A stretch of 64,000 nucleotides of DNA. Source: Linanthus parryae (taxonomy: Eukaryota; Streptophyta; Magnoliopsida; Ericales; Polemoniaceae). The notes below the pieces were generated by a model that was not told the origin of the DNA, did no database searches, and saw only the letters and a program-made list of their open reading frames with translations. The stretch covers positions 121,532,088 to 121,596,087 of the forward strand of contig JALGPY010000002.1 in the NCBI GenBank assembly GCA_023055425.1. Direction: 5' to 3'. Both the position numbers and the translations under genes were made by a program. Position 1 is the first letter of the stretch. Each line of letters begins with the position of its first letter. Shown here piece after piece: positions 1 to 10,767 of the stretch.

Positions 1-30
1 CTTAAGAAGTATTATCCTTGGCCTTGTTGA
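1..30 (+). pseudogene. C-terminal tail of outer element pol (integrase end)
   Basis: Frame 1 reads L-K-K-Y-Y-P-W-P-C and then TGA at 28-30. The inner element's integrase ends with the same K-K-Y-Y-P followed by a stop, which identifies this short piece as the end of pol of a related element running rightwards. Nothing upstream is visible, so the state of the rest of the gene is unknown. Confidence 0.7.
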
Positions 31-72
31 TAGGTACTCTCTATTATTATGTGTCTGGTTTTCTGCTTACAT

Positions 73-121
73 CCTCCCATATGAGGATTCACATAATTAT
101 AATAACTCTCCCATATGAGAG
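73..121. repeat. Imperfect palindromes after outer pol
   Basis: CCTCCCATATGAGG (73-86) and CTCTCCCATATGAGAG (106-121) lie shortly after the pol stop. The inner element carries the exact reverse complement of the second motif twice in the equivalent place (8277-8292 and 8307-8322). Each can form a small hairpin. Role unknown. Confidence 0.6.
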
Positions 122-190
122 CTCTTTTATCAACTACTGCTTTGCTCCATTTTGCATGACTGCTAGTCAAAAGTTCTAAATCTCGCGAAT

Positions 191-331
191 TAAGCTTATC
201 TGTCTAGATAGCAGCCAAACGCGAACTTGTAAGCCTATCTGCCTAGATAGAAATCTCATGTAAGCCTATCTGCCTAGATAGCAATCTCTTGTAACCCTAT
301 CTGCTCAGATAGCAATCTCTTGTAAGCCTAT
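191..331. repeat. Tandem repeats of outer element, left part
   Basis: Four to five units of about 31 bp built on the core AAGCCTATCTGCCTAGATAG plus CAATCTCTTGT. The array resumes at 15415 on the other side of the inner element. Short arrays between pol and the 3' LTR are known in Tat-lineage elements. Confidence 0.85.
327..331. repeat. Target-site duplication of inner element, left copy
   Basis: CCTAT directly precedes the inner element's TGTGCAC terminus; the same five bases follow its other end at 15410-15414. A 5-bp duplication is the normal footprint of Ty3/gypsy integrase. Confidence 0.9.
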
Positions 332-938
332 TGTGCACAAGAGATTCCGGCGGGGAGACCTCCGTGTCAACCGTATGTAGAGGATCGAGGATCGCACAGG
401 AAGAGTGGGGTTGTGTGTAGGGAGAGAGTAAGTCAGTAGTAATGTTTGAGAGAGAAACAGAGGTTTGGCAGAGCTTCCGCGTATGGCAAGTGTGTTCTCC
501 TTTGTATGGAAAGGTTAACGTCCTATATATAGCAGAGAACGTGACCGTTGTAGTGTGGTTAATGCGCCCATTGATGGCGGCTTAATTAGCTTAACCATAA
601 CGGCACGTTCGTCCGAGTATATAGGGACCGTTACAGCACGTTGTGCGCGAATACCGGAACCGTTACAAGGTTGACCGGGTTTGACCGGATTGACCGGGTT
701 TATGGAGCTCGTGCCATAAATCTCTCAAAACAGTTACTAAAGGTCGCGTGCGGGCTTGGCTCGCACCTCCAAACCACTAAGTCCCTACAAGTCCCGTGCG
801 GTGGTATGCGAGGGCTCTGTCTCGCAGCCCCCACATGGATCAGCTCGGCTGGTGATCCAGTGTGTGTGGAGCACAATATGGTGTGCTGGATGGTTGCCAC
901 GTGGCCAAGATCTGTCAGCTCAGAAAGCACTATCTACA
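332..938 (-). repeat. 3' LTR of inner Tat element, 607 bp
   Basis: On the plus strand it runs from TGTGCACAAG to CTATCTACA, so in element orientation it is TGTAGATAG...CTTGTGCACA with TG/CA ends. It lacks a 20-bp block present in the 5' LTR at about 15218-15237. CCTATATATAG at 522-532 is a TATA box for minus-strand transcription. Small ORFs in it also occur in the other LTR and are not genes. Confidence 0.95.
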
Positions 939-951
939 TTAGCCCCCTTTC
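939..951 (-). promoter_or_regulatory. Polypurine tract of inner element
   Basis: The minus strand reads AGAAAGGGGGCTAA directly before the LTR start TGTAGATAG. The outer element has AAAAGGGGGCTAA in the same place. It primes plus-strand DNA synthesis in reverse transcription. Confidence 0.8.
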
Positions 952-1199
952 TGCGCGTGAAGACTCATAGCTGTATAGACTTCCATGCGCGGAAACCAAC
1001 ATACGCGTTGCCGCCACGCACCAATTCAAATACGGGTAAGTTCAGCCCCCGTGCGTGCTATTATGACCTAAAACCCCTAGAGTCGTGCCGTCTGGCCTCT
1101 AGGGTTTTAGGCGTGACGTCAGCTTGTCCTGTGATTGCGCGATTCGACGGTGACGGTTGCGATTCGACTACTGAAAGGACGCAACCCTTCATTGTTTTT

Positions 1200-1209
1200 G
1201 GATAAATAC
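1200..1209 (+). promoter_or_regulatory. TATA-like box of the antisense gene
   Basis: GGATAAATAC lies about 470 bp before the PMD start codon. A leader intron can be drawn from GT at 1427 (TCT/GTAAGC) to AG at 1674-1675, preceded by a long pyrimidine tract, placing the ATG two bases into the next exon. This suggests the antisense gene has its own promoter inside the retroelement. No other promoter element was recognised. Confidence 0.4.
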
Positions 1210-1677
1210 TTTGTATCCTCCATTGTTGCAAAGCATCACCTCTTTCTCTTAAAGTGAATGGTACCCGGAGATCTTCGAGAGCAGATTCAGATAATCAATC
1301 ACCAGTTCAGAACCGCAAATCGTGTTCTTCAGTTGTGCATATCCAAGCAGGCTTCAAGAAAACAAGGTCGGCCTTGTCCAATTTTGATTTAAGATACCAG
1401 TGTTTTCCTTGATTTGTGTTGAATCTGTAAGCCCAGAACATATAATCTGTTGAAACTTGCGAAGAAGCTTTGATCTTTGAACCCACTTTTGCTTTAATCC
1501 TTCAATAATAAGGGCTCCGGCTGTGAGATCTTGAAATCACTGATAATGTAACCCTTAATTTCTGAAATTGATACCAGAAACTGTTCATCTTTCTTTTCAA
1601 ACTAGATCTTGGATTTCGAATTTCAAACTGAAGTGTAGCACCTTTCTCCCCCTTTTTTTTCTTGCTCTTCCGCAGGA

Positions 1678-4600
1678 ATGGCCAAGACAAAAGGAACCAA
1701 ACCCGTCAAGGAGGATGAAGAGATACCCGACCTTCCGCAGGCCTTGTGGCGAAAAGCCCCCTGTCTAGGTGGCAAAGATTTCTATCATGCGAGAGTTAAG
1801 GCGAAGATGATGCCTGATCCTGTCCCGGTTGAGGGATTGCTGACACTGACTCGCCCAGTTAACTCAGCCTTGCTCGAGTTGATTGGTTCCGAGGATGTGG
1901 TTCGATTGGGGATCGAAAACGGGTACTTCCCCTACACTGCGATTTCTACCCAGGCTTTCGTCCAGAAATTGGACTATATGGATGAGTGGATTGACCACGT
2001 GTTGGACAATCATGCCGCGACTCTCGATGAAGCCGGCGTATACTTTGCTATCCGTGCTATGAAGGGTGCTGCCGTGAAGCTGGACCAGTCCATGCTTCTA
2101 GACCTTCTGTCCCGCTACTCGCCTGCGACTCACACATTCCACTTTGCTGAGTTCGAGGCTGCTCCTACACTCGAGGACGTGCAGATGCTGTACGATCTTT
2201 CCCCCATGGGTGAAGTGGACCCTTTGAGTCCCTTGAGGACGGCTGCGGAGATTGCCTTGTACACGCAGATGGAGGAATGCCTGGCAGAGGTAAAGAAAAT
2301 CTCCACTCGGTGGACTACTACGAAAGCCCTTCCAAACTGGCAATTGGTTGATACGTCTGCGAAGAACACTTGGAACAAATGGTTGCAGTACTTCTTTCGA
2401 GACTATGCGAACAGCAGCATCACTAAGAAGCTTCTGAGTGAGAACCCAGACGCCGAGAATTATGTGGAGGGTAAAGGCTATCACTTGACCCTCTGTGCTT
2501 TCCTCTGTGCTTGGTTGTCGAGGTACTTGATCGACGGTCACCCCCATGATGGGGTCTTTTACCATGTTTTGCCACTTGCTGTGAGGCTCGCCCTTGGCCA
2601 GAGAGTCGCACTCGGACCTTTGGTCTTGGGCACTCTGTATTACAGGCTTGATCAGTTGGTTTTGGCCATGAAAGAGTCGCGTAGCCGCCTCGATGTACTG
2701 AATTTCGTCAACATCTCCTTTTTGACAATGTGGGTCTTCGAGCGGTGGCCATCCTATGCCCCAACTGCTCTCAAACCCGACAAGTGGTGTCCCCCAGGCG
2801 AGACGGAGGAACGCAACAGCGGTAGAGCTGCGAGGTGGTTCGGAGCGAACAATACCAAGTGCGTTTGGAGCTTGATATGCGACAAACGGAATAGGTTTAC
2901 TGCCAGGCCCTATGCTACACGTGTTGAGAACGTGCGATGGTTTCCAAAGCTGTACCCTTCTAAGGGTGTTGTCTTCTCAGAAGAGTTGATCTTCGAAGAG
3001 GGATCGTATTTCCATGAGCGCTATCGCGAGTTCTTTTGCTGGTGTCTACGAGGTTCTCTTCTTGCCCTCGCAGAGCATATTCGTGAGCTCGCACCAAGGT
3101 ATGAAAGGATTACCGTGGACGTTGACCCCACTCGAGTTTCGCCCCAGTTCGGTTTTGACGCGGTGGCACCATCAATCTGGCCCAAGTCCATTATCAGAGG
3201 TTGCTATAAGCGCTTGCTAACAAAGGAGTGCAAGACAGTCTTCATGAACAATCTTCCCTTTGAGCAGCCTGCAGGGACCCGCGAGGGTGGTTGTTCTCAG
3301 AACTGGCTCGCATATTGGATCGCCCAGCAAACGAGGATTGAGCGCAGTCGGCCGCACAGCCAAGCAGAGCCCCCTTGATCAAGAGAAATTCTTTTCCGTT
3401 TCGCCCCAATTGCAGTCTGAGCGAGTCTGAATATGGTTGCTACTCACTGTTGGATCGTGAGAACCATTTGTGTCCTGACATCATTCTGAAGGAGAAGGTC
3501 GCCGCAATTAAGAAGGGCGACACGCATGTCGTCAGATACAGCAAGGCATTTGCTGAGGTAAGCAATTTCTTCGCGTGCGTTAAGCTTCTTGATTTCCTTA
3601 TGCTGACGCCTTTATTCTGTACTGTTTGCTGTAGTGTCATGTGCGGCGATTCGCATCTGGTGATCGCTCCAAGTCATTGATTAACACCATTGTTGCCACC
3701 CGAAGACAAAAGCAGTCGTTTCGGCTAGCATGGAGGATGGACCCTGAGGTCGAGACCAAGATTCGTGCAGTCATGAATGCTTTTGCTGACTCGCTGATAG
3801 ACAATGCTCCGGCCTCGTCTCCTCCCGGAGATGATCCGTCCCTTCTAGCGACTGCGGCGCCGAGAGTGAAAAGACCTAGGCAAAAGGGAATTACAATTTC
3901 TTCCCCTAGAAGTGCTCCAACTTCTCCTCCGGTGAGGTCCCTTTCTGTCAAGGACAAAGGCAAAGGTCGCATGCCCAGCAAAGTGCGGAAAGAGCTCGCA
4001 GTTGAGACTTTCGTTCCATTCAACCAAGAGGAAGAAGGAGAGAGGCAGGAGCCCAGAGAAAGTGATGAAGAAGAAGAAGAAAGAACAGTTGTGATGCATG
4101 AGGAAGAATCAGGAGGTACCTCCGTCGCATTTCCTTTATCGTAATTCTTTTGCACTTCTTTCTTGAACCAATCATTTCTTCGCAGATGATGATGATGATG
4201 AGATCATCGGCGGCCTTGTGGCCAAGAGACAAAAGAGAGATGCCCATTCTGGCATTCCAGACCATCCCATAAGCGAGGACATTCTTGCTGAGTCCAGGAA
4301 TACAGCCGCGGAGGCTGCTGAAAGAAGAAGGCAGCGAGAAGAGGAGGAGCTCGAGCGTGTGAGACAGCGAAGCCTCGAAGAGCAGCATGTTGACGACTTA
4401 GTGCGTCCAGTTGACGAGGAAGATGAGCTTCCCGAAGAAGTGGCTCCCCAGGCGGAGGAGGAGGATGCGGTTCCAGAAGAGGATGCAGCAGCCCTGGAGC
4501 AAGTCCAAGCAGACTTTGAAGAAATCGCAGGCGGCGATAAAGGTGAGATCTTCAATCTCGCAGTAACTTATAGAGATGTTATTGTGGGTGCGTTAAAGCA

Positions 4601-5974
4601 TGGTGTGTCAAAGACTGACATTCGCCGTTGGCTAGTAGACAAATGCGGAGAACCTTCAGGTAATTATTTGAGCGATATGCATGTGCTAGACCTGAGCAAC
4701 TTGAAACAGGATCATGACTGGTTTCTTCGCATCCTAGATCACGCCCCTCTTAAAGATTTGCTTAGTGAGGACACACTAATAGGACATGGTTCCTCGTCTT
4801 TAGTGTATGAAGAGGCTTCAATCCCACCTTCGCGTGGAGGTTCTTTCTCTTAGCTTAAGTAAAGATAGCAAAATATTATTTAATGCGAGTTACCTCATAC
4901 CATGGGCATTTGTATCGCAGGCAATGTTGAGGAACATGCGCCGGAGCAAAGAAGTCAGTCTTGTGCATCCTATGTTCCGACTCCGAGCCCCCATACTGAG
5001 AAGCCCGTTGCAGCTACTGATCATCAGGGGAGCCTTTCGAGGACATCATCGAACTTTCCGACGATGCTGAAGCTGGTGCTGTGCTAATGGATGAAGATGC
5101 CCATGCTGGCGCTGAGGAAATAAGGACAAGTACTGCCGATGCTTCCGCATCTGAGAATGTTCCTCGCCAAGCGACCTCGGCTGTCACTTCGCCTCCGGCG
5201 ATGACTGAGTCGGCGGCACCTATTCCTGCGTGGGGCTTTTGGGGCTCGCAGGTTGGGAATGCAGTCGCAGCTGGTGCGGCCTACACTCTTCCTTCTAACT
5301 ATGAGGAGTTAGAGCTCGCAGCTGACAGGAGAGCCATGGAGCAAGGGCAGTCTTCAACGACCCCAGTAATGCGCATTCCTTCTCTTCGTGAGATTCTCGA
5401 AGGAACTGGTAAGTAGTGATTCACTGTTTGCATCTCGCATGGTGCATTTGCGAGTTTGATAGCATAACTTAGCTTTGACATTGCTTCAGGTTTGAAGCAA
5501 ACTGATGTGGACTGGCTAGTCCGGATGCGCCTCACCTACCCCCGATCGTTTGCAAGATCTCTGGAGATAGGGCCCTTCGACAGGAGGCTGTTTCTCACCG
5601 AAGCCATTTGGATTTTGGAGAAGCTGTCTGCGGCCACGCCTGAGACCATCTCTGTCCAGAGTGCCGAATTGCTTTGCGGCATGTGCCAAAATCTTCTTAC
5701 CAAAGTTCAAGACTGACTAGGTTTCAGATTTCTTATGAAAAGAGTCACTCTGATTCGCGCAGCCGTAACTTTGCAGCTCGGCCACCAGAACCTCGCAGCT
5801 GAAAAGCAGAAGGTGGAGCAGCAGAAGCAAAACGCTGAAGAAGCTATGAAGCTCTATCATGAGATGAATGCCAAGTGCGAGCAATTGAAGCGGGAAGTGG
5901 AGCAGGTAGAGAAGCTGAGCCATCAGTTCGCGCCCCATGACTCCTTGATCAAGAATTTGCTTTTGACTTTTTGA
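1678..5974 (+). CDS. Antisense extra gene of Tat element: plant mobile domain (PMD) protein, multi-exon, damaged
   Basis: The first 566 codons (1678-3378) hold a plant mobile domain of the MAIN/MAIL1 and transposon class: the stretch SPATHTFHF followed by APTLEDVQMLYDLSPMGE (about residues 145-175) is the usual PMD signature. The ATG sits just after a good 3' splice site. Downstream exons fit GT-AG introns at 3558-3634, 4117-4185, 4543-4920 and 5409-5489. They encode a basic/Ser-Pro linker, a long Glu/Asp-rich segment with RRRQREEEE-like coiled coil, and a last coiled coil (QNLAAEKQKVEQQKQ) ending at 5974. Three faults break a single frame: TGA at 3376-3378, a one-base shift near 5030, and TGA at 5714-5716. 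The gene runs opposite to gag-pol. PMD genes as antisense extra ORFs are known in Tat elements; the protein's role is unknown. It could be a captured host gene or a long-standing element gene. Confidence 0.75.
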
Positions 5975-7140
5975 ATTTTGAAAATAGCAAGGAAATGGCT
6001 GAAACATTAATGTAATGTTTGAAACATTAATGTAATGTTGCTAGGATTTCTCCCCCTTTTTTTTTAACAACAGGAATCAACTTGCCCGTTTTGCCCTTTC
6101 CGGGATTTGATAGGATATCTCTGTGCATATCCAATTATGACATCAGCAATTGATACTCTGCTTGATTTTCGCGCTAATTTCTCGGAAGATAAGCATGCTT
6201 TCGTTGGGAAGTCCATCCGAATCATGACCATCCGTCATTTATTAGGATACGCAACTGAATCGTCGTAGCCTTTAGTAGGGTAATTGATGGTTACCGCTTT
6301 TCAAGGCGTAAGTGATTGGCCTTACCCTCTTTTCAAATTCTGCTGACTCATCTTTGGCAACTGAAGAGTCTCCGCAAGGTCTATATAAACCCTGTGTTTG
6401 CCATTTGGGTTCTTCATCCCAAAAATGTGCTTTGCCGTGAGTCCTTACGACTGCTGGCTTCAACGCTTGTTTTTCGTTGATTCATGGCAACTTCAAGTTG
6501 TGAATCCTGAGTTTGCGCTTTGTGCTATAGAAATAGTTTCCAAGATCCACTTTATGAGGAATATTGTTCTTGATAACCATCATAAAGAAGATGGAGATGA
6601 TATCTCATGTGTGTTCGAAGAAATTTCTTCGTGTATTATGTGTGCAGGTCATGTTTCCGGCCGCCTCCCGGTGAGGTGCAGCGCCGAAGTGACCGTGCTA
6701 CCGTCTCGTAATGAACGGCGGAATTCTTCTCCAGCCTCCCTGGAGAAGAACTTATTGCCCCCATGTTCGTGAGCTCAGGGTGGCGGACCGCTCCGTTCAT
6801 CCCCGTCTACAAGGAGCCCTTGCCCTTTGGAGCTTCTGCTTGCCTGTTGATCGCTGGAACCGGTGGTTCCTTGGGCAAATGTTATGGGGTGCAGATCTGA
6901 CAAGGGCCTTGTCAAATACTGGGATCTTGAACGTATGGCTTCATGTGGCTCTTTGGAGCAAGATCCCACTTGCGACAGATGTTCAGTCGCAGACCTGTTT
7001 ATCGCATTGATGGTGTTAGGACCGTTGGGTTTATCCTTTTCAGTTGGAATTCCCGTAGTGTGTTTCTGCTGTCAGCTACTTTTCGAATGTATTGTAAGAC
7101 ATGTTGGCTGTGTAGTTAGTTTTGAGCTTTTTCGCTTGTA
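5975..7140 (+). other. Spacer after antisense gene
   Basis: Probable 3' untranslated region and spacer. A 20-bp unit (TGAAACATTAATGTAATGTT) occurs twice in a row at about 5999-6039. Several ORFs of 60-125 codons overlap one another on both strands between 6270 and 7140, without recognisable motifs. I call no gene here, although further exons of the antisense gene cannot be excluded. Confidence 0.5.
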
Positions 7141-7545
7141 AGCTGCTATCTAGACAGATAAATTGTAAGTCTTTTCGACTCATAATGATAAATAGCCTTT
7201 TGTGTTATCTGCTGTCTCTTTGCAACAAAGTACAACTTCGCATGCGTTTCGGCATATTTCGCCTTGCATAATGCTATGTAATGGTTTCGCATTTGCTATC
7301 TGCCATATGAATTCGCAGATGTTTCACTAGATCGTTCGAGATCATATTTTCGCAGTTGTGCCATCTTGGCAGATGGGCTTGTGATCTGCTTTCAGATTCA
7401 AGTGCTATCATATCAGATAGACCTCTGTAGATCACTTGGGATCATTTTGCATGATATTGCTATTGTAGCAGATAGGCCTTAGTAGATCAAGTAAGATCAT
7501 TTCTCTTTCGCATGAGTTGCTATCGTAACAGATAGACTTTTAGAA
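7141..7545. repeat. Diverged copies of the tandem unit
   Basis: Irregular copies of the GCTATC...CAGATAG...GATCA pattern lead into the regular 54-bp array. They look like the decayed edge of the array. Confidence 0.6.
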
Positions 7546-8165
7546 GATCAATCAAGATCGCATTTGCATAAGTTGCTATCGTAACAGATAGGCTTAAATG
7601 ATCAATCAAGATCGCATTTGGATAGGCTGCTATCGTAACAGATAGGCTTAGATGATCAATTAAGATCGCATTTGTATGGGCTGCTATCGTAACAGATAGG
7701 CTTAAATGATCAATTAAGATCGCATTTGTATGGGCTGCTATCGTAACAGATAGGCTTAAATGATCAATTAAGATCGCATTTGCATAGGCTGCTATCGTAG
7801 TAGATAGGCTTAGATGATCAATTAAGATCGCATTTGCATAGGCTGCTATCGTAGTAGATAGGCTTAGATGATCAATTAAGATCGCATTTGCATAGGCTGC
7901 TATCGTAGTAGACATGCTTAGATGATCAATTAAGATCGCATTTGCATAGGCTGCTATCGTAGTAGATAGGCTTAGATGATCAATTAAGATCGCATTTGTA
8001 TGGGCTGCTATCGTAACAGATAGGCTTAAATGATCAATTAAGATCGCATTTGCATAGGCTGCTATCGTAGTAGATAGGCTTAGATGATCAATTAAGATCG
8101 CATTTGTATGGGCTGCTATCGTAACAGATAGGCTTAAATGATCAATTAAGATCGCATTTGCAGAT
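7546..8165. repeat. 54-bp tandem array, 11 full units plus one partial
   Basis: Units start at 7546 and then every 54 bp to 8140 (GATCAATTAAGATCGCATTT...). Two subtypes alternate irregularly: one with GTATGGG...CGTAACAG...TTAAAT, the other with GCATAGG...CGTAGTAG...TTAGAT. Because 54 is divisible by three, a 222-codon minus-strand frame stays open with an 18-residue repeat; I read that as a by-product. The core AAGCCTATCT...GATAGCA (minus strand) matches the outer element's 31-bp repeats. Arrays before the 3' LTR of Tat elements are known sources of satellite DNA. Confidence 0.93.
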
Positions 8166-8245
8166 TGCCATTGTAGCGGATAACCCATTGTTAACAGTTA
8201 TAACAAACTAAAATGAAGCAAAACTGACATCCAGAAATACGAAGT

Positions 8246-8322
8246 TTCTCATTTGGGAGAATTTTTTATTATAACGCTCTCATATGGGAGAGATGAGATT
8301 ACAATCCTCTCATATGGGAGAG
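8246..8322. repeat. Imperfect palindromes after inner pol
   Basis: CTCTCATATGGGAGAG at 8277-8292 and again at 8307-8322, plus a weaker copy (CTCATTTGGGAGA) near 8248. They lie just downstream of the integrase stop in element orientation, as in the outer element. They may form RNA hairpins in the 3' part of the transcript. Confidence 0.6.
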
Positions 8323-8392
8323 GAGATTGTGTAAATCGTAATCATACAAGAGATTAAGCGACGTTATAATAAAACGCACGAAATGAGAGAAG

Positions 8393-10107
8393 TTAAGGAT
8401 AGTACTTCTTTATCCAGCGCATGTTGACTGAACTCGGGGTTGAGGTTGTGCCGTGCAACCTTCGTATGCTGCAGTAGCCACTGTCGAAGACTTCTGTGAC
8501 TTCGAAGGGTCCTTCCCAATTGGCTGCGAACTTCGGGTGAGTCGCTTCTCGCATACAGTGGTCAGATGCGCGCAAGACCAAGTCTCCAACTGCGAAATCT
8601 CTTCGCTGGACTGTCTTATTGTAAGCGCGAGCAATCCTTTCTTGATATCGCTTGTTGGTTCTTTTGGCTTGTTCTCGCTTTTCCTCCAGCAAGACTAAGT
8701 CATGATCACGTTGATTCTCGTAGAGTGCGTGGAAGGCTAGCCTTGCCGAATTGACTCTCACTTCCGCGGGTACCACGGCCTCGGCCCCATAGCATAGTAG
8801 GAATGGTGAGGCCCCCGTGGGTGTCCTTGGAGAGGTTCGGTAGGCCCACAGAGCTATGCTTAGAGAGTCGGCCCACTTCTTGTGGTCATCTGCGACCATC
8901 TTGCTCAGAATTCTCAACAGTGTTTTGTTGGTCGCTTCGGCTTGTCGATTTCCCTTCGGGTAATAAGGGGTAGAACATATCTGCCTGATATTGTACTCCG
9001 CTAATTTCGCAGCTACCTGGCGATTAACAAAGGGAGTACCGTTATCTGAAAGAATGGTGTTTGGGATTCCGAACCTGCATATGATGTTTTCCTGGATGAA
9101 GTTGACCACACCTAGCGCATTTGCCGTTTTCAGTGGTAAGGCTTCCACCCATTTGGTGAATAGCTCAGTTGCAGTGAGAATAAACTGATTCCCGCGTGAC
9201 GCTGGTCGGATGGGACCGATGAAGTCTAGAGCCCATGTGTGAAATGGCCATGGCGTCCCTAATGCATGTAGATCCACAGCGGGAGCGTGCACCAAGTTTC
9301 CTTTGAATTGACACTCCTGGCAGCGTCGTACTTTGGTGCGGCAATCGACCTCCATTGTGGGCCAGAAATATCCAATTGAGAGGAGCTGCCTGCATAATTT
9401 CGCACCTCCTTGGTGTTCCACCTGATGAGAAAGGTCCATGACTTCTTGTGCTTCTCTGCCATCTAGACATCGCAGCAAGTTGCCCTCGTGACCTCTTCGC
9501 CAAAGCAGGTTTTCCTGTACTACATATCGAGATGCTTTCCTCTTCAATTTCTCGGCTTCTTTTCTTGATTCGGGCACGGTGCCCTGGGTGAGGAAATCAA
9601 AGAGTGGCTTCCTCCAGTCCGTGTCGTCATCGGTTAGGGCGATGAGTAGAGAATCTTTGATTAGTGCGCAACTCTCGCACTTCCCTTGTATCAGGGCTGC
9701 GGCTGTTGACATGTCTGGCCAATGAATGCCATATCTTTGAGCCTTCCTGTAGATTGACACCTCGCTTTCTCCACAAGCATGTTGGTGAATCTTTTCTAAC
9801 AGCAATTGTCCCTCTCGCTCGGAGACGCATCGCATGAGTATTCCGCCAGGACCCTTGTAGTAAAGGGTGTTGTCATGTATACAGTACCCTTTTGTGAGTG
9901 CCCAGCTTTCACTGCTTGTGCCTTCCGCAATAGCTTGTAGGATTGCTTTTCTCCAATCCGTGTCATCCATGTGTTCGTCATTGCACGCATCTTTTGTCAA
10001 CGCCGACGATGCTCGCACTTCGATAGAGATCTTCGCGGGACATTTGTATGTACTGACCTTGGATCCCAAGGTTGCCAAAGCATCTGCATGTCTGTTGTCT
10101 GCTCGGG
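8393..10107 (-). pseudogene. Pol: end of second RNase H, and integrase (inner Tat element)
   Basis: Integrase inserts the cDNA copy into the genome. The frame opens with the RNase H end (NRHADALATLG), then the zinc-binding HHCC region (HQVEH ... CQEC), then the catalytic core with the first Asp in ALDFIGPI, the second in ILSDNGTPF and the Glu in PKGNRQAEATNK. A C-terminal domain (FAVGDLVLRA, NWEGPFEV) ends in KKYYP. No stop lies within the integrase. It is out of frame with the upstream RNase H because of a one-base shift near 10105, so no joined polyprotein can be made from this copy without frameshifting. Confidence 0.93.
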
Positions 10108-10767
10108 CTTGTGCTCGTACCTCACATCACAAAACTGCTGTACCAGCTTTTGCACTAAGGTGCGGTAAGACAGAAGGTTGATCTCCTTCAAACCGTACTC
10201 GCCCGAAGCTTGCTTGACGATTAACTTGGAGTCTCCCATGACCGTTAGATTGCTTACTTCCAAAGCTTTCGCCGCACGGAGCCCTGCGATGAGAGCCTCG
10301 TATTCCGCTTCATTGTTTGTGACTGCGAAGTTGAGCTTTGCGGACATCTGTATGACCTCCCCATCTGGTTTGGTCAAGACTATCCCAACGCCTCCACCTT
10401 TCCTTGTGGACGATCCGTCGAAGTGGAGCGTCCAATAGGGCACGTCGATTGCATAGATCTCAGGGCCTTCGAGCTCTTCCTCGATCACGGGCTCGTGGCT
10501 GTTATCGGGGAACTGTGCCAACAGATCCGCTACCGCCTGCGACTTAATCGCTCGCGGTCGCACGCATGTGATATCATATTGAGAGATGGTCATGTACCAC
10601 TTCGCCAATCTCCCGCCAGGAGTAGTGTGAGTTAGCAAATATCGTATGGGGTCGCTCTTGGTGACCACTACTACTTTGTGTGATGCAAAATAGTGTTTTA
10701 ACTTCTCTATCACAAAGAATAGGGCAAGGCAATGACGTTCGATGTCCGTGTACCTTGATTCAGCAGG
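9997..10767 (-). pseudogene. Pol: RNase H region, including archaeal-type second RNase H (inner Tat element)
   Basis: This segment directly follows the TAG at 10768-10770 in the same frame. It starts with the end of the gypsy RNase H (HYFASHKVVVVTKSDP, TPGGRLAKW). It continues with a second RNase H: Asp in LHFDGSSTRKGGG, Glu in NNEAEYEALIAGL, Asp in MGDSKLIV. RNase H removes the RNA strand during reverse transcription; the duplicated, archaeal-like domain is a Tat-lineage trait. The frame is lost near 10105-10107 within a CCC run (minus strand), and the last 36 or so codons to 9997 are out-of-frame noise. The final catalytic Asp of the second RNase H is encoded in the next frame. Confidence 0.88.

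Noticed and set aside
641..1205. ORFs of 109 and 149 codons at the left LTR
   Set aside because: They lie mostly in LTR sequence and recur (in altered form) at 15092-15439 in the other LTR; no protein motifs.
7546..8165. CRISPR-like array
   Set aside because: Units are contiguous with no unique spacers, and the context is a plant retrotransposon.
7520..8188. 222-codon minus-strand ORF made of an 18-residue repeat
   Set aside because: It is the 54-bp tandem array read in frame; 54 is divisible by three and no unit contains a stop in that frame. No start context or relative supports a protein.
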